Positions 42,044-54,725 of a stretch of DNA of 64,000 nucleotides are shown one piece after another. The position numbers and the translations under genes are program-made. Where the stretch lies: positions 118,650,858-118,714,857 of the forward strand of contig OZ023265.1 in NCBI GenBank assembly GCA_964006375.1, written 5' to 3'. The notes under the pieces were generated by a model that did no database searches, was not told the DNA's origin, and worked only from the letters and a program-made list of their open reading frames with translations. This DNA is from Tillus elongatus. Its lineage: Eukaryota; Arthropoda; Insecta; Coleoptera; Cleridae. How positions within the stretch are numbered: the stretch's first letter is position 1; the number at the start of each line of letters is the position of its first letter.

Positions 42044-44097
42044 ATGAATGAGCAGAATTTCCAAGAGTTCTTGCAAGCTCAAACGCAAGCAATGCGTTTA
42101 ATGCAAGAACAAATAATGTCATTGCAGCAGCAGTTAGGTACAACTACGAACCAAGAAAGCTCTCCTATAACAGCAAACACTCATGTACCGTGGCCTAAAC
42201 CACTGCAGACGGATGGTGATACATATGAGAACTTCAATCTTTTCAAGTCAAACTGGGAAATATATCAAAAAGCAACAGGCATTGATAAATGGTCTCAAGA
42301 AAAAACGAACAAAAAGTTAACATACTGTTAACTATTGTGGGTGATACAGCCAAGGTAAAATTTAACAATTTTGACCTAACAGAAGAAGATAAAAGCAGCC
42401 CAGAATTAGTTCTGGAAAAGATAAGTACAAAATTGTTGTCAAAACGAAATTTATTGTATGAACGCTGGCAATTTCATAATTGTATACAATTGGACAATGA
42501 AACTTTTGAACAATATCTAGTGAGAACAAAGAAAATTCTAGACAAGTGTCAATTTGATTATATTAAACAGGAAGACATAAAAACTACCATGCTTCGGGAC
42601 CGTATAGCATTTGGAATAAAAGATAATGAATTGAAGAAACAGTTTTTAAAAACGAACCTTGATAAATTAAGTTTAGATGAACTCATTAATACCTGTAAAA
42701 TAGCAGAAATCACTGAAGACCGTTTTAAGCAAATGAAAGTTGAGAAAACACAAGAGGTGCATAAAGTTGAAAGACGAAAAGAAAATACCTGCAAGTTTTG
42801 TGCCAAACAGCACATATTTCAAACCGGCATTTGCCCAGCCTATAAATATCAATGTAAAGTGTGCAGAAAGGTAGGACACTTTGAAATATGTTGCTATAAG
42901 AACATAAATGAGAATGCAAGGCAAAATAAAAAGTATGAAAATTCAAGAAATAAAGCAAAGGTTAAAGAAGTTCAAGCAAGTGACCAAGGTGAATCAGACT
43001 CAACCTCAGACAGTACAATTTGCAAAATTATAGAGAATACTAAAGTGGGTGGTAAGATTCAGGCCGAATTAACATTCCAGTTTGGAGGAGTATGGAAAAA
43101 AGCTATATGTGACTTAGATATAGGGGCAGATGTTTGTGTCATAGGTTATAATTATTTAAGAAAGATGTGTACTCTAAACAAATTGCAGCTAGAGGTATCC
43201 AGCCAAAGCTTAAAAAATTTTGGTGGCTCAAATATTCCAGTAAAAGGTCAAATAAAGTTGCATTGCATGTACAACAATAAGAAGCACAAAATAAAGTTTC
43301 AGGTGGTTGATGTTGAGCACGGACCACTTTTGTCTGCAAGGGTATGTTCTGTTTTAGGCTTGATAAAATATTGCAATTCAATTAACAATGCAGAGGTACC
43401 AAAGCAATTAGAAATGTATTATGAAGCAGCGCATAATATCATCAAACAGTATGAGGACGTATTTACTGGCTATGGTTTATTGGCAGGAGAGGTTGTTTTG
43501 GATGTAGATAAATCTGTTAAACCGGTTATACAACGAGCAAGAAGGGTTCCTATTTGTTTAAGGCACAAACTTCAAGAAGAATTAGATAAATTACAGGAAG
43601 CAGATATCATAGCTAAAGAAGTGCAACATACTGATTGGGTGAGTAATATATTAGTTGTAAAAAAGGCTGACTCCTTCAGAATTTGCTTGGATCCCATACC
43701 TTTAAACAACGCTTTAAAACGCCCAAATTATCAGTTTACAACTATTGACGAAATATTACCTGACCTAGGTAAAGCAAAAATATTTTCAACAGTTGATACG
43801 AGAAAGGGTTTCTGGCATTTAAAGTTAACGGAGGAAAGTAGTAAAATGACATGTTTTTGGACCCCATTCGGACGTTATAGGTGGCTAAGACTTCCATTTG
43901 GCTTATCATCTAGTCCAGAAATTTTCCAGATGAAATTGAGGGAAATAACTCACGGTTTGAGAGGCATTGAAATTATGGCTGATGATATCCTTATCTATGG
44001 CTCAGGTGATGATAAAGCAACAGCCTTAATTGATCAAAATAACAACCTGGAAGCGTTATTAAAAAGGTTTAGGCAATTAAATTGTAAGCTTAATTAA
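42044..44097 (+). pseudogene. gag-pol: Gag, protease and N-terminal RT of Mag-like element
   Basis: The Gag start is at ATG 42044 (MNEQNFQEF, Gln-rich). The frame breaks at an A-run near 42300-42306 and continues in the frame of 42289-44097. Later come two zinc knuckles (CKFCAKQHIFQTGIC and CKVCRKVGHFEICC), the protease site as DLDIGADVCVIG (DIG instead of DTG/DSG, probably inactive), then RT: RICLDPIPLNNALKR, STVDTRKGFWHLKL, LPFGLSSSPEIFQ and IMADDILIYG (catalytic pair DD present). A TAA at 44095-44097 ends it; the frame continues unchanged afterwards. Confidence 0.85.
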
Positions 44098-46374
44098 TCA
44101 AAGCTTAACGTTTATAAGAATTCAGTTAAATTCTATGGATTTATTTTGACGGATGAGGGATTAAAGCCGGATTTTTCAAAAGTTGCAGCAATAAAAAATA
44201 TGCAAGAGCCTGTTAATAAACAGCAGCTGCAATCGTTTCTGGGACTTTGTACTTATTTGGGAAGGTTTTTAAATAATCTTAGCACAGAAAGTTATGTTCT
44301 AAGAGAGTTGACGCACGATAAAACCCCTTGGAGGTGGGGTGAACCAGAGAAGCAACAGTTTTTTAAACTCAAATCGATGATAGAAAATATTCCAACTCTA
44401 AAGTATTACGATATTAACAAGCCTATAACAATAGAATGTGATTCAAGTTCAGTTGGGCTGGGGACAGCGATTTATCAAAATGATAAAGTAATAGCGTTTG
44501 CCTCCAGAGCATTAACAAAGGCAGAAAAAAATTATGCCATGTGTGAAAAGGAACTTCTAAGTATAGTGTTCGCATGCACAAAATTTGAGCAGTTTGTTGT
44601 TGGAAATCCTAACGTTACCGTTAAAACTGATCATAAGCCACTTATAAAAATCTTTCAAAAACCCCTTTTGCAAGCTCCAAAACGTTTACAGTTAATGCTC
44701 ATGATACTTCAGAGATATAACTTAAATGTTCAGTTTGTGTCAGGAAAAGACAATATTGTAGCTGATTTTTTCTCGAGACAACAAGCAAACTTAGAAGATA
44801 AAGATTTTGGGAGTGAAATAGGTAAATTTCACGTGTATGAGATTAATAGGGAAGAAAACGTTCTCAAGTCTATTAGTGAAATTTTATTAAATAGTGAAAT
44901 AGATATGACTTATGATAGATTTAATACAATAAAACAGGAAACTAAAACGGATCATGCATTGCAAAAGCTAATAGAATACATAAACGATGGTTGGCCTAAG
45001 TATATCCGTGATACACCTGATCAAGTGAAAATATATTTCAAATATCGTAATGAACTGACGACACAAAACGGCCTGATATACAAGGATGACAGAATTTTGA
45101 TACCATATAATCTGAGAGAAGATATGATTAGCAGGGTCCATTTGAGTCATAATGGTACTGAGTATTCTGTGAATCTAGCGAAACAAAATATCTTTTGGCC
45201 AGGTATGATAAACGATATTATAAATAGGATTCAAAACTGCTCAGTATGTGCCAAATACAGTCAGTCTCAGCAAAACTTGCCGATGCTATCTCATAAGATT
45301 CCTGATTATTCATGGCAAATAATATCATTAGATGTATTTTTTGCTAACTATAAAAGCAAGCAGCAAAAATTTCTGGTTATGGTAGATCATTATTCAGATT
45401 ATTTTGAGATTAGCACTTTAAAAGATTTAACACCAAAATCTGTCATTACGGCCTTAAAGAAAAACTTTGGACGTTATGGAATACCTGAAATAGTTTGCTC
45501 TGATAATGGCAAAAATTTTGTAAACAAATCAATGCAAGAATTTGCGAATAAATACCAATTTAAACATACTGTGAGTGCTCCTTACCATCACAAAGGAAAC
45601 GGGAGGGCAGAATCCGCTGTAAAAATTGCAAAACGACTAATCAAGAAGGCAGAGGAATGTGGTGAAGACGTCTGGCTTGCTCTGCTCCACTGGAGAAATA
45701 CTCCCAATAAGATAGGATACAGCCCAGTCCAAAGGTTAATGGGAAGATTTACAAGAACGACAATCCCATCAAAGACAGAAAATTATATTCCAGTAATGCC
45801 TGACAATATGTCAAAAATTTTGGAACATCAAAAGCAACATAACAAAAAATTCTATGACAAATCGACAAAACAACTACCCGAGCTTGATATGGGTCAGAAA
45901 GTATATGTACAAATGAAACCGGATACAGAGAAGCTGTGGTATACAGGGAAAGTGAGTGATAAATTTAATGGAAGACATTACGAAGTAGAAGTAAATGGTA
46001 GCAAATACCACAGAGACAGAATACATATCAAACCTCATAAAAGTATTGAATATTCTACGCCTGAATTAAGGAGGGCAGACATACAACAAGAGAGAATTGT
46101 AGTTACAAACAATAGTCATCACAACAAAAAGGAGATAGTGACACCCGAAAATCAAACAGTTCTATCAAACCAAAAGGAGTCAGAGGGAATAGAACCAGAG
46201 AACAGACCACGAAGACCATACGAAGATACTGAAAGTTTTAGGCTGCAGAAAGAAGAAAGTAGGGAAAACAATCCACAGAGGCTGGAACAGATATCAACCA
46301 AGAATAGGCCAAGAAGACAGTGTAAAGTACCAGAACGTTTTAAAGACTATGAACTTTTTGATATTTCAATTTAA
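44098..46374 (+). pseudogene. pol: RT C-terminus, RNase H and integrase of Mag-like element
   Basis: In the same frame as the upstream part, after one TAA. It contains the RT connection (GLCTYLGRFL), RNase H (TIECDSSSVGLGTAIYQ, YAMCEKELLSIVFAC, TDHKPLIKIF), the integrase zinc finger (HLSHNGTEYS ... CSVC), the catalytic core D (SLDVFF), D (VCSDNGKNF) and E (KGNGRAESAVKIAKRL) all present, and a C-terminal basic region with RPRR repeats. From the first ATG at 44146 it is 742 residues. Apart from the upstream stop it looks intact. Confidence 0.85.
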
Positions 46375-46398
46375 AATTTAAGTTTAGAAAGGATAGGA

Positions 46399-46573
46399 TG
46401 TTATACATGTCCTAAGTTGGCAACAATGACTTATCCTGACAGGATGTCAACCGTGTCAATCATTATTATTATCATCATTGTACGAATCAAGAATGGACTG
46501 TTAAGTTAAGAATAAAAAGGTTGTCAGTTAGCATTAATAGCTTTTATTTAATTATATACAGCTTTCTATAACA
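46399..46573 (+). repeat. 3' LTR of Mag-like element
   Basis: 175 bp, TGTTATACATG to CTATAACA, with a canonical CA end. It follows the polypurine tract and precedes the TCTTG duplication (46574-46578). Confidence 0.9.
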
Positions 46574-46689
46574 TCTTGATCCAAAATAATAATAATTTAG
46601 CGATCAAACGTATGCACAACATACCTATACCAACTTAAAAAAAAAATTTTGAAAAGTTGTGTAATAAAAGTGTGGTCACAGTATTATAT

Positions 46690-47496
46690 TTAAAAGAAGC
46701 ATCCTGGCAATACTAGAATTACATCCAGACTTGGCTTTTAATAAAACAGCTACTGATATTTTAGAATTTGCCAGCGAGTAATTGAGTTATTTAACATTAT
46801 GATTTAAGTGGCTTGACGTTATTCCTCTTAAATATAAAACGTTCGAAGAAATAATTACCAAATTTAAAATTTTATTTGTTACTCATGGAATTCCAAAAAT
46901 TATTGTTAATGATATAAAGCCATTTCGATCATTTCAATGTAGAAAATTTGCAAATGATTGGAATTTTGAGTTCCAAACTAGCTCACCTAGACATCCGAGA
47001 AGTACCAATCAAGCAGAAAGAGCTGTACGAGCGACAAAGAAAATGTAGAAAAAAAGGTTATACAGATATTAAAAATGTCGAGCTAGCCTTGTTAGAATAT
47101 GGAAATAGTGTAATTAGTGGCATAAATTTATCACCATCGCAATTACTATTTAGTCAACACACTAGAACAAAATTACCCATTCAGTCAAGTCTGCTAAGAG
47201 CAAGGGTAGAGATAAACGCTTATGATAAGCTCATTGAAAGGCGGAGTAAATATAAATTATATCATGATAGAAATGTTAGAAGGTCTGATAAATTTGACCC
47301 TGGTGATAATATAGTAGTTTATGAGGATAAGGTCTGGGAACCAACAAAAATTGTAAAAACACACGAGTCCCAGGTCTATAATATAAATAACCAGATCCTG
47401 AGAAGAAACTTATTCCATTTGAGAAAATCTAATAACATGCTCTCGCCGAAAACTGAAGCTGATGATTTTCGTGTAATTGTTAAACAAAATATGTAG
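46690..47496 (+). pseudogene. Ty3/gypsy integrase fragment, core to C-terminus
   Basis: The first part repeats the block at 41600-41838 on the opposite strand (KWLDVIPLKYKTFEEI, LFVTHGIPKIIVNDI, PFRSFQCRKF). The second frame (46948-47496) gives GINLSPSQLLFSQHTRTKL, YKLYHDRNVRRSDKFDPGDN and ILRRNLFHLRKSN, the region after the catalytic Glu. In-frame stops occur. It is followed by a possible LTR at 47645. Confidence 0.65.
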
Positions 47497-47644
47497 AAAA
47501 AATGTAGAAGCTCAGCCACAAATAAATACTTCTAATGACAACTTAAAATCAAATATAGTTACATGTAGTGGACGTAGTGTTAAGAGATCCTCCAAATATT
47601 CAGATTTTGCAAGAGTTTTGATTAACTTTTATTAACAAGGCAGA

Positions 47645-47840
47645 TGTGATGTTTGGCAACACTGTAGACTGTTGACATAGAGCAAGACGGTGACAGGTGA
47701 CGAGTGTGAAGTTGGTCGGCAAGCACAGCACAAACTTTTATCATTTATGTATGTAATATCTTTCCAAGTAATTGTTAAGTTGTTAATAAATAATATTTAA
47801 AACGTGCCTATTGTTTAATTGTACAAATACACATATGACA
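47645..47840 (+). repeat. Possible 3' LTR of decayed gypsy element
   Basis: A TG...CA block after a purine-rich AAGGCAG. It starts TGTGATGTTTGGCAACA (note TTGGCAACA also in the Mag-like LTR) and ends CACATATGACA. No partner LTR found, so tentative. Confidence 0.35.
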
Positions 47841-48925
47841 CTACTGACATATAAACTTCACAGACTGAAATACCTAACGTTGTTTATACCCACACAAAAA
47901 GAGAAGTATTAAGCTCATTGATTTGTATAATTTAATCCGAGAATTTTAAAGTTGATTTTTTTTTAGGTCGTGCATAAGTCAGCTTTAGGTGTGTGATTTC
48001 CGTTTTAAACATTTATTTTTTAAAAAAAACTTTATACAATATAACAGTAAATATCTAAGAAGAGGTACAATAAACAATTTATAAGTATGACTCCAACTCT
48101 GGAGAACTCTACATCTTACACTATCAAAACTTAAGAACTCAGTTTGAGAGCACTTTTATTAACAGCCATGTAATATTTGAATATGCTGAGTCAGTTTCAT
48201 TTATTAACTTTTCCCATCGTTCATCTATCTAAACAAACTAGGTACAAATTTATTTTTTATTTTATAATTCTATCACTGCAGCATTTTAATTCAATATATA
48301 TAAGTAACTCCTAAATAACAGTCAACATTACTAAATTTTCTAGTTATAATAATAATATAAATACATATATGACTATACTACCCGACATATCCATATTTAT
48401 AGGCCTTAGTCTGTTGGTACTTGAACATGAATTTCATTTACAGTTGTTAATATGCGTTCTCAAAGATGCAGTCGAGGATTATTATTTGCAACTGCCGTTT
48501 TGTTCACAGCCACAGTAGTCTCAAATCTCAAAGCTGTGCCTATTGCACAACCTTTTATAATGTCTGCTGCAGCAGTAGATGCAACGTCACATTCAAAATA
48601 CACAGATCATGGCTTATAAACCAGGTTAGCTCAGCTGGTCTGTATTCGATTTACCAAGCCTAGAGAGTTCATTAAAACAAATATCCTGCGATCAGAGATG
48701 GACTGTGTGAGATTAGCAGTGCTATAATAAAAATTATCCAATAGCACTAAAAAAAATATATCACACTGAAACTATAACAGTTGAATTAGACATATGATGT
48801 CCAGAACTTTTCTGTGGACAATCACAAGTTTTGTCAAATTTTTTGCACCTGGCTAGATTTTTTCCATGTAAGTGAAATGTTACTCGGTGATATGAATTAT
48901 GAAACTATGTTATGTTGTAACTACT
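47841..48925. other. No gene recognised
   Basis: AT-rich sequence with chance frames only. Confidence 0.5.
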
Positions 48926-49548
48926 CCCAGAATCACAGAAGATAATGTTGTACGAGGCATATATAAAAAGTAAATTGATGTACATGATTCCTTTCTGGGG
49001 AACTGGCAATAAAACAGATATATCTAGTATACAAAGGATACAAAATAAAATCCTAAAATTAATATATGATCTGAGTTATTGGACCCCAACAAATGAAGTT
49101 TTCAGAAAAACTAAACAATTAGACATTGCAGAACTAACAAATTATGAAGCAATGAGAATCATCCACAAACTAAGACAAGGAGAAATAAATGAACCAGAAC
49201 TGCAAATGAGACACAGCAACGAAGTACATAGTTATGGTACAAGGAGACGTTTAGACATAAGAACAGGGGCTCTAAGAACAAACACAGGACAAAAAAGGAT
49301 ACTATTTAATGGTGTAAAACTATACAAGGAAATACCTGAAGAAATGAAAAGATTAAAAACAAACAAATGGAAAAGTGAAATAAAGAAGTACTTGCTGAAC
49401 AAGAGAACACTATGATAATAGACATTAATGTAGTATTGAAGACTAGTTCCCAATTACACATGTTAAATTTATGTTTTGTTTTTATTATGTTGTCAGACAT
49501 AACCCTTAAAGGGTTTTTATGATGTATTATTGAACTGAATTAAAAAAA
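48926..49548 (+). pseudogene. LINE 3' end, RT C-terminal domain
   Basis: An open stretch of 156 codons (48945-49415): YIKSKLMYMIPFWGTGN, IQRIQNKILKLIYDL, TNEVFRKTKQLDI, HSYGTRRRLDIRTG and LYKEIPEEMKRLK match the C-terminal region of jockey-like LINE RTs. It ends in a short A-rich tail near 49541-49549. A 5'-truncated insertion. Confidence 0.65.
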
Positions 49549-49550
49549 CA

Positions 49551-49777
49551 TGTAAGACATATGGTCTTGAAGACTGTTATGATAGATCACATTTTAATAA
49601 ATTATCTTGTAGATAGATTTGGTAATCAGAATAAAAGATAGCATATTCTGCGATCAGAATACATAAAGTAATTTTAATCGACTTAAGATGTGGTTACTTA
49701 TTAAGTATATGTTTGTTCAATATAGTTAATGATCATGAAAACTTCTTAATATACTATTTCTAGTACGAACCATAACA
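49551..49777 (+). repeat. Possible 5' LTR of decayed Mag-like element
   Basis: A TG...CA block (TGTAAGACATATGG to CCATAACA) directly followed by TGGTGTCAGA, the same primer-binding-site core as the element at 41844. It is the natural 5' LTR of the remnant at 49778-51740. Confidence 0.45.
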
Positions 49778-51740
49778 TGGTGTCAGATAGATTACCGATT
49801 CTACACTAAAAAGAGTAGGTACAAGCTAAAATTAATTTATTATCTGATAAGTTGTCAAAATAATAAATTAAAACGTCTATGCCAAAGGATTTAGATATTG
49901 AGGAAAATGCTCCTGATAATTGTAAGTTGTTTAAACAAAGGTTCCAGAAAAATTTAAAGGTTGCAGCCAAAAGAATTAAGCCAAATGATGTGCAAATGTC
50001 TGTTACACTAAACTGCATAGGAAAGGATGCACTCAGTATGTTTATAATGCCTTTATGCTAGACAATGAAACAGCAGAACCAAAAGTATTTTAAAAGAGTT
50101 TAATAAGAAATTAACTCCCAAGAAAAAGTTGTGTATGAAAGATGTGTTCTGCAAGGGTACTCAACAAAAGTTTCAAGAACCATTTGATTTGTTCTTAATT
50201 GATTAAAATAAACCAGTACAAACTTGCAAATTCAGTAACCAAGCTGATTGATTGGTTAGACAGAATAACTATATAGATGTGTCAGACGAAAACATTTATT
50301 TTTGAAAGATGGACAAACTGATTTGAATAGTGTGCATGTAGTGATGCAAAACAAGTGAAATTATTAGTTCAGAAAATTGAAGTTGAACCATCAGCTTCTG
50401 TAGACGATTTCGAAAAGAAAACTTAGGGCAATGCATCCAACGATAATAATAGAAAGAGTCAAAAGGCTTCAATGTATGACTGTATAAGTGGTGTGGAATA
50501 AAGCATCCTGGGAGAAAATGTCTTCCTTTGAAAAACCCTGCAACAATTATTGTGGTAAAATGGGACACTGTAGTAGATTGCAAGAATAAGAAAAGGAATA
50601 GGCCTAATAATTTACATGATGTGAGTAACGAAGAATCTATACCAGATAAAAAAGAAAGTTGAGTCATAGATTCTATTTTTCACAATAGGAAAATTAAATC
50701 AATGAAGTATACTACGTGGCATGCAAATGCCATAATAGGAGATAATAGCATTATGTGTACGCTTGACACAGATGCCGATTGAAAAATGCTCCAATATCAC
50801 TTATTACAGTCAATTAAAAATGTAAAAGTTAATGTCTTGGCTAATAAATCAGTAGTTGTAAGTTTAAAGACAAAAAATAAAACATTAAGTTTCTTGTACT
50901 AAAACTTAAAGGGACACCCATTTTAGGGCTTATTGCGTGAATAAAGTTAAATTTACTAAACAGATTGGAAGTAAAAACTAATATTGCCAAACATATACAA
51001 CAATATGTTGATGCTAACGATTTTGATCAGAAGAATACAAGTTTTTGGTGAAATGAAAACTGTTCCTTTTGCATATAAAACTCATTTAAAAGACAACGCC
51101 CAACCAGTTATCAGTCCTTGCAAGAGATTGTCTGAAACTGTTAAAATAAAAGTTAAAAACACCTCACTTGAGTTTAAAAATAAAATGTAAGGTAGAATAT
51201 CCAACAAAGTGGGTAAATAACATAGTAATTGTAGAAAATCCAAATGGCAAATTAAGAATATGCTTTTATCCAAGGCACATAAATAATAGAATTAGACTGA
51301 GGAGTTTCAAATATCAACTTCTGATGAAATAAACTCAATATTGGGTAGCAAGTCAATTTGTACTATGCTTGATAAGGAAGACTGTTTTCTCCAAATTAAA
51401 CAAGATAAATTGAGTTGTGACTTCTGCACATGTACTGCCCCCGTTGGTAAATATAATTTTACTAGGTTTCCACAAGGGTTGTCCGTTGTCAGTATCTCCA
51501 CAGATCTTTAAAAAATCAACAATAATCTTGTTGGAGATCTCCCGAACGTAGGAATTGGCTTTAATGATATAATAGTCTGTGGAATGAATACTCAAGAGCA
51601 AGATGAAGCACTAGGATAAGTAATTCAAAAAGCAATAGAATCAAATGTAAAATTTTATAACGACAAATATTTTGCCGTACAAACAGGTCCTACTGGTTTA
51701 CTTTGTGCAACATTGACCAGTTAAACTTTGGTGGCATAAA
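49778..51740 (+). pseudogene. Heavily decayed Mag-like Ty3/gypsy gag-pol
   Basis: From the primer-binding site onward: a Gag start (49879: DLDIEENAPDNCKLFKQRFQ), a degraded zinc knuckle (NYCGKMGHCSR, ~50540), protease with TLDTDAD (~50765), RT with GEMKTVPFAYKTHLKDNAQP and VISPCKRLS (51040), SICTMLDKEDCFLQIKQD (motif A, ~51360), GKYNFTRFPQGLSVVS (motif B, ~51450) and GIGFNDIIVCGM (motif C lost, ~51555). Stops in every frame. No RNase H or integrase follows. Confidence 0.65.
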
Positions 51741-52502
51741 TTCTGTAGCTTTACCTTCCCTTTTAGTATTATCTATAGGGAAACTAACTTCACGCTGTCT
51801 AATAAATCTACAGCCAATGAGAAATTAGCTTCAAGTGTTACTTAGATATGTTTGTTCTGAGACACTATCTAGGCTTGGGGAATGCAGTATAGTTAACATA
51901 CCTGTTGGAGCCTACATTCTTTGCATACATATGAGTCAATATTAAAAAGAAATAATTGAGATAAGTTAATAATATTTTACAGTCTTAAATTTGCATTGCT
52001 AAAAATCACTGTCAATATTTGACAGCATTTTGAGCAAAATTTTAATGCACTAGAAAGTGCTATTAATTATGAACCTCTAAAAGCTTCGTTGTGTACAGAA
52101 TCCTTGTCATTAACAAGTTTCATTTACTAACTTAGTACTAAGTGAACATAAAACAAAAACAAAAAAAGCACTTAAATAAGATCAGAAGCCAATAATGAGT
52201 ATAGCTATAAAATTTACAGGTGAAGTGTTGATTATTGTATATCCACTCCAATACAACTTTCAAGTTAACTTCCAAAGTAATAATTTACATGACTGTTGAT
52301 TTAATTTTTTAATTACCAATTACATAAATTTAGAGTTCAAATTATGAAAGGATTTCAAATTGTATTATGAGTAAGTAAATATAAAAACACATGGTAAATT
52401 TCTTGAAGATAGAACATTAAATTAATCGATAATACTGCAACACTGCTCCAGCTTAATATGTTATCTTCATCAAGTTTGCCAAGGAGATGATTTACCAAGA
52501 AC
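51741..52502. other. No gene recognised
   Basis: AT-rich sequence after the decayed gypsy remnant. Confidence 0.5.
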
Positions 52503-53343
52503 TAGGCATGTCAGTATTGTAACTATTTATTACTAAGTATCTGTTACTCGCAAGTACCTGAAGTTATGAGTATTCATTTGTAAAAGTATTCGTTACTCCA
52601 GTTACCAAACCTTTACTTCTGATTTCCGTACTTTAGTTACTAAGTTACAAGTTCCATGAAGATTACAAGGTTACAAGTTCTCCGTATCGGCACTCAAGTA
52701 TTCAGTATCTGAATCTGGAAATTCACTTCAGTCGGTACTGGCACCTAGTACATGAATAAGATCGAATACTGCTTGCGTCCATAAGAAAAAGCATGGAAGT
52801 ATGAGACTACAAGACTAATGCACAGTCAGTTTTATCAAACTTAACCATATCCCTTTTTTTTTAGTTACAAGGCAGGATATTTTTACGCTCTTATATTATA
52901 ATTTTAAGAATTTAAATAATAAAGGGAGATATTTATATACAGATAAAACAAATCATTACAAGATTCAGTCTATACTATTATAAAGCATTTGGTTAAATGT
53001 AGGTTCTTCAGATATAAAAGTAAAATGCATATAGATAGTAATAGAATCAGATATTCATTTGTTTTATTATTTACGTTTGAATTGGATTTACATTAATGAT
53101 CATTTTTTATATTTTTTCTTTATTGAATAATATAGTGCAACAAATTATTGCAATATTCACACTATATTACTACTATTATTATTATATAACAGCATTTCGT
53201 TACAATGTAGCAGCGTCTTCAGATATAAAAGTGAAATGCATAGTAAAAATCAAATATTCATTTGTTCTATTAATTATATGATCTTGTGGAGGCCAATACT
53301 TGGTGTAAATCCATTGTCAACTTAGATAAATAAACAAAACTCG

Positions 53344-53657
53344 GGACGCAGCAAGTGCGTTATGGTAGTGAATTTTCTTAAATATATTTTTATTGCAAAT
53401 GTGTCTGTTTTCTTTTTATTTAAGAAAGCAGGCATCAATTTTGGTTACCAGTATAACCTATATAGTAAAAACAATGTGCCATGTTTCATAAAAATAACTT
53501 TATTGTGTGAAAATGTACAACAATTTCCAAAAGTAAACTTAAAGTGTTCCCACAAAAACTCGTTTCTTGGTCAACCCTATAGGTTAATAGCAAATTGGGC
53601 TATTCAAATATGAAGCATTTGATCAAAATTAGCTACCATAACGCACTTGCTGCATCC
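53344..53657. mobile_element. Short repeat with GGACGCAGC inverted ends
   Basis: About 314 bp between GGACGCAGCAAGTGCGTTAT (left) and CATAACGCACTTGCTGCATC (right), a ~25-bp inverted repeat. Same architecture as 5978-6290. No microsatellite and no ORF of note. Confidence 0.6.
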
Positions 53658-54149
53658 AGAATTTCTTTTCTTACAAACATGCATTATATTTCGATGGAAA
53701 ATGCAAAAATGCAGTAACATAAGGCGTGTTTAATTAAAAAAATAAGAAAATTTGTATCACCAACGACTTATGGGCCACCTATGATTGTAGAAATATTTTT
53801 TTAAGATGTAGCTCAAGACACCCTATAATTAATATATAAAAAAATTCATATCTTGTATAATAACGGATATATTGAGCTTTATTGATTTTTTACGAAAATT
53901 CGACAAAAATTATATACCATCAAATGATAAACTCTATTGCTAAGGCTACTGCCAAGCATCAGAGAAAAGGTCTATTTTAGATGAATTTTCTGGAAATATT
54001 TTAGTAAAATGAAGGACAATGATGGTTGAAACTAAGACTTCAGGGTTTGTAAAACATTCTTCTTGAGACATTTTCTTTCCATAGCCCGTACTATATTCAA
54101 GTTCTTTGGCTAAATGTTGCCAATTTTTGACGTTTTAAATCGCAACTTT

Positions 54150-54712
<563 letters not shown>

Positions 54713-54725
54713 CTAATTTATTGTA

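Larger units (their letters stand above)
41844..46573 (+). mobile_element. Mag-like Ty3/gypsy retrotransposon, nearly intact
   Basis: 4,730 bp with matching 175-bp LTRs, primer-binding site (42019), Gag-Pol coding region (42044-46374), polypurine tract (46386-46398, AGAAAGGATAGGA) and a perfect 5-bp duplication. Coding order Gag, protease, RT, RNase H, integrase is that of Ty3/gypsy. The RT sequence looks like the K02A2.6-like/Mag clade. One frameshift and one nonsense codon separate it from an open polyprotein. Confidence 0.9.
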
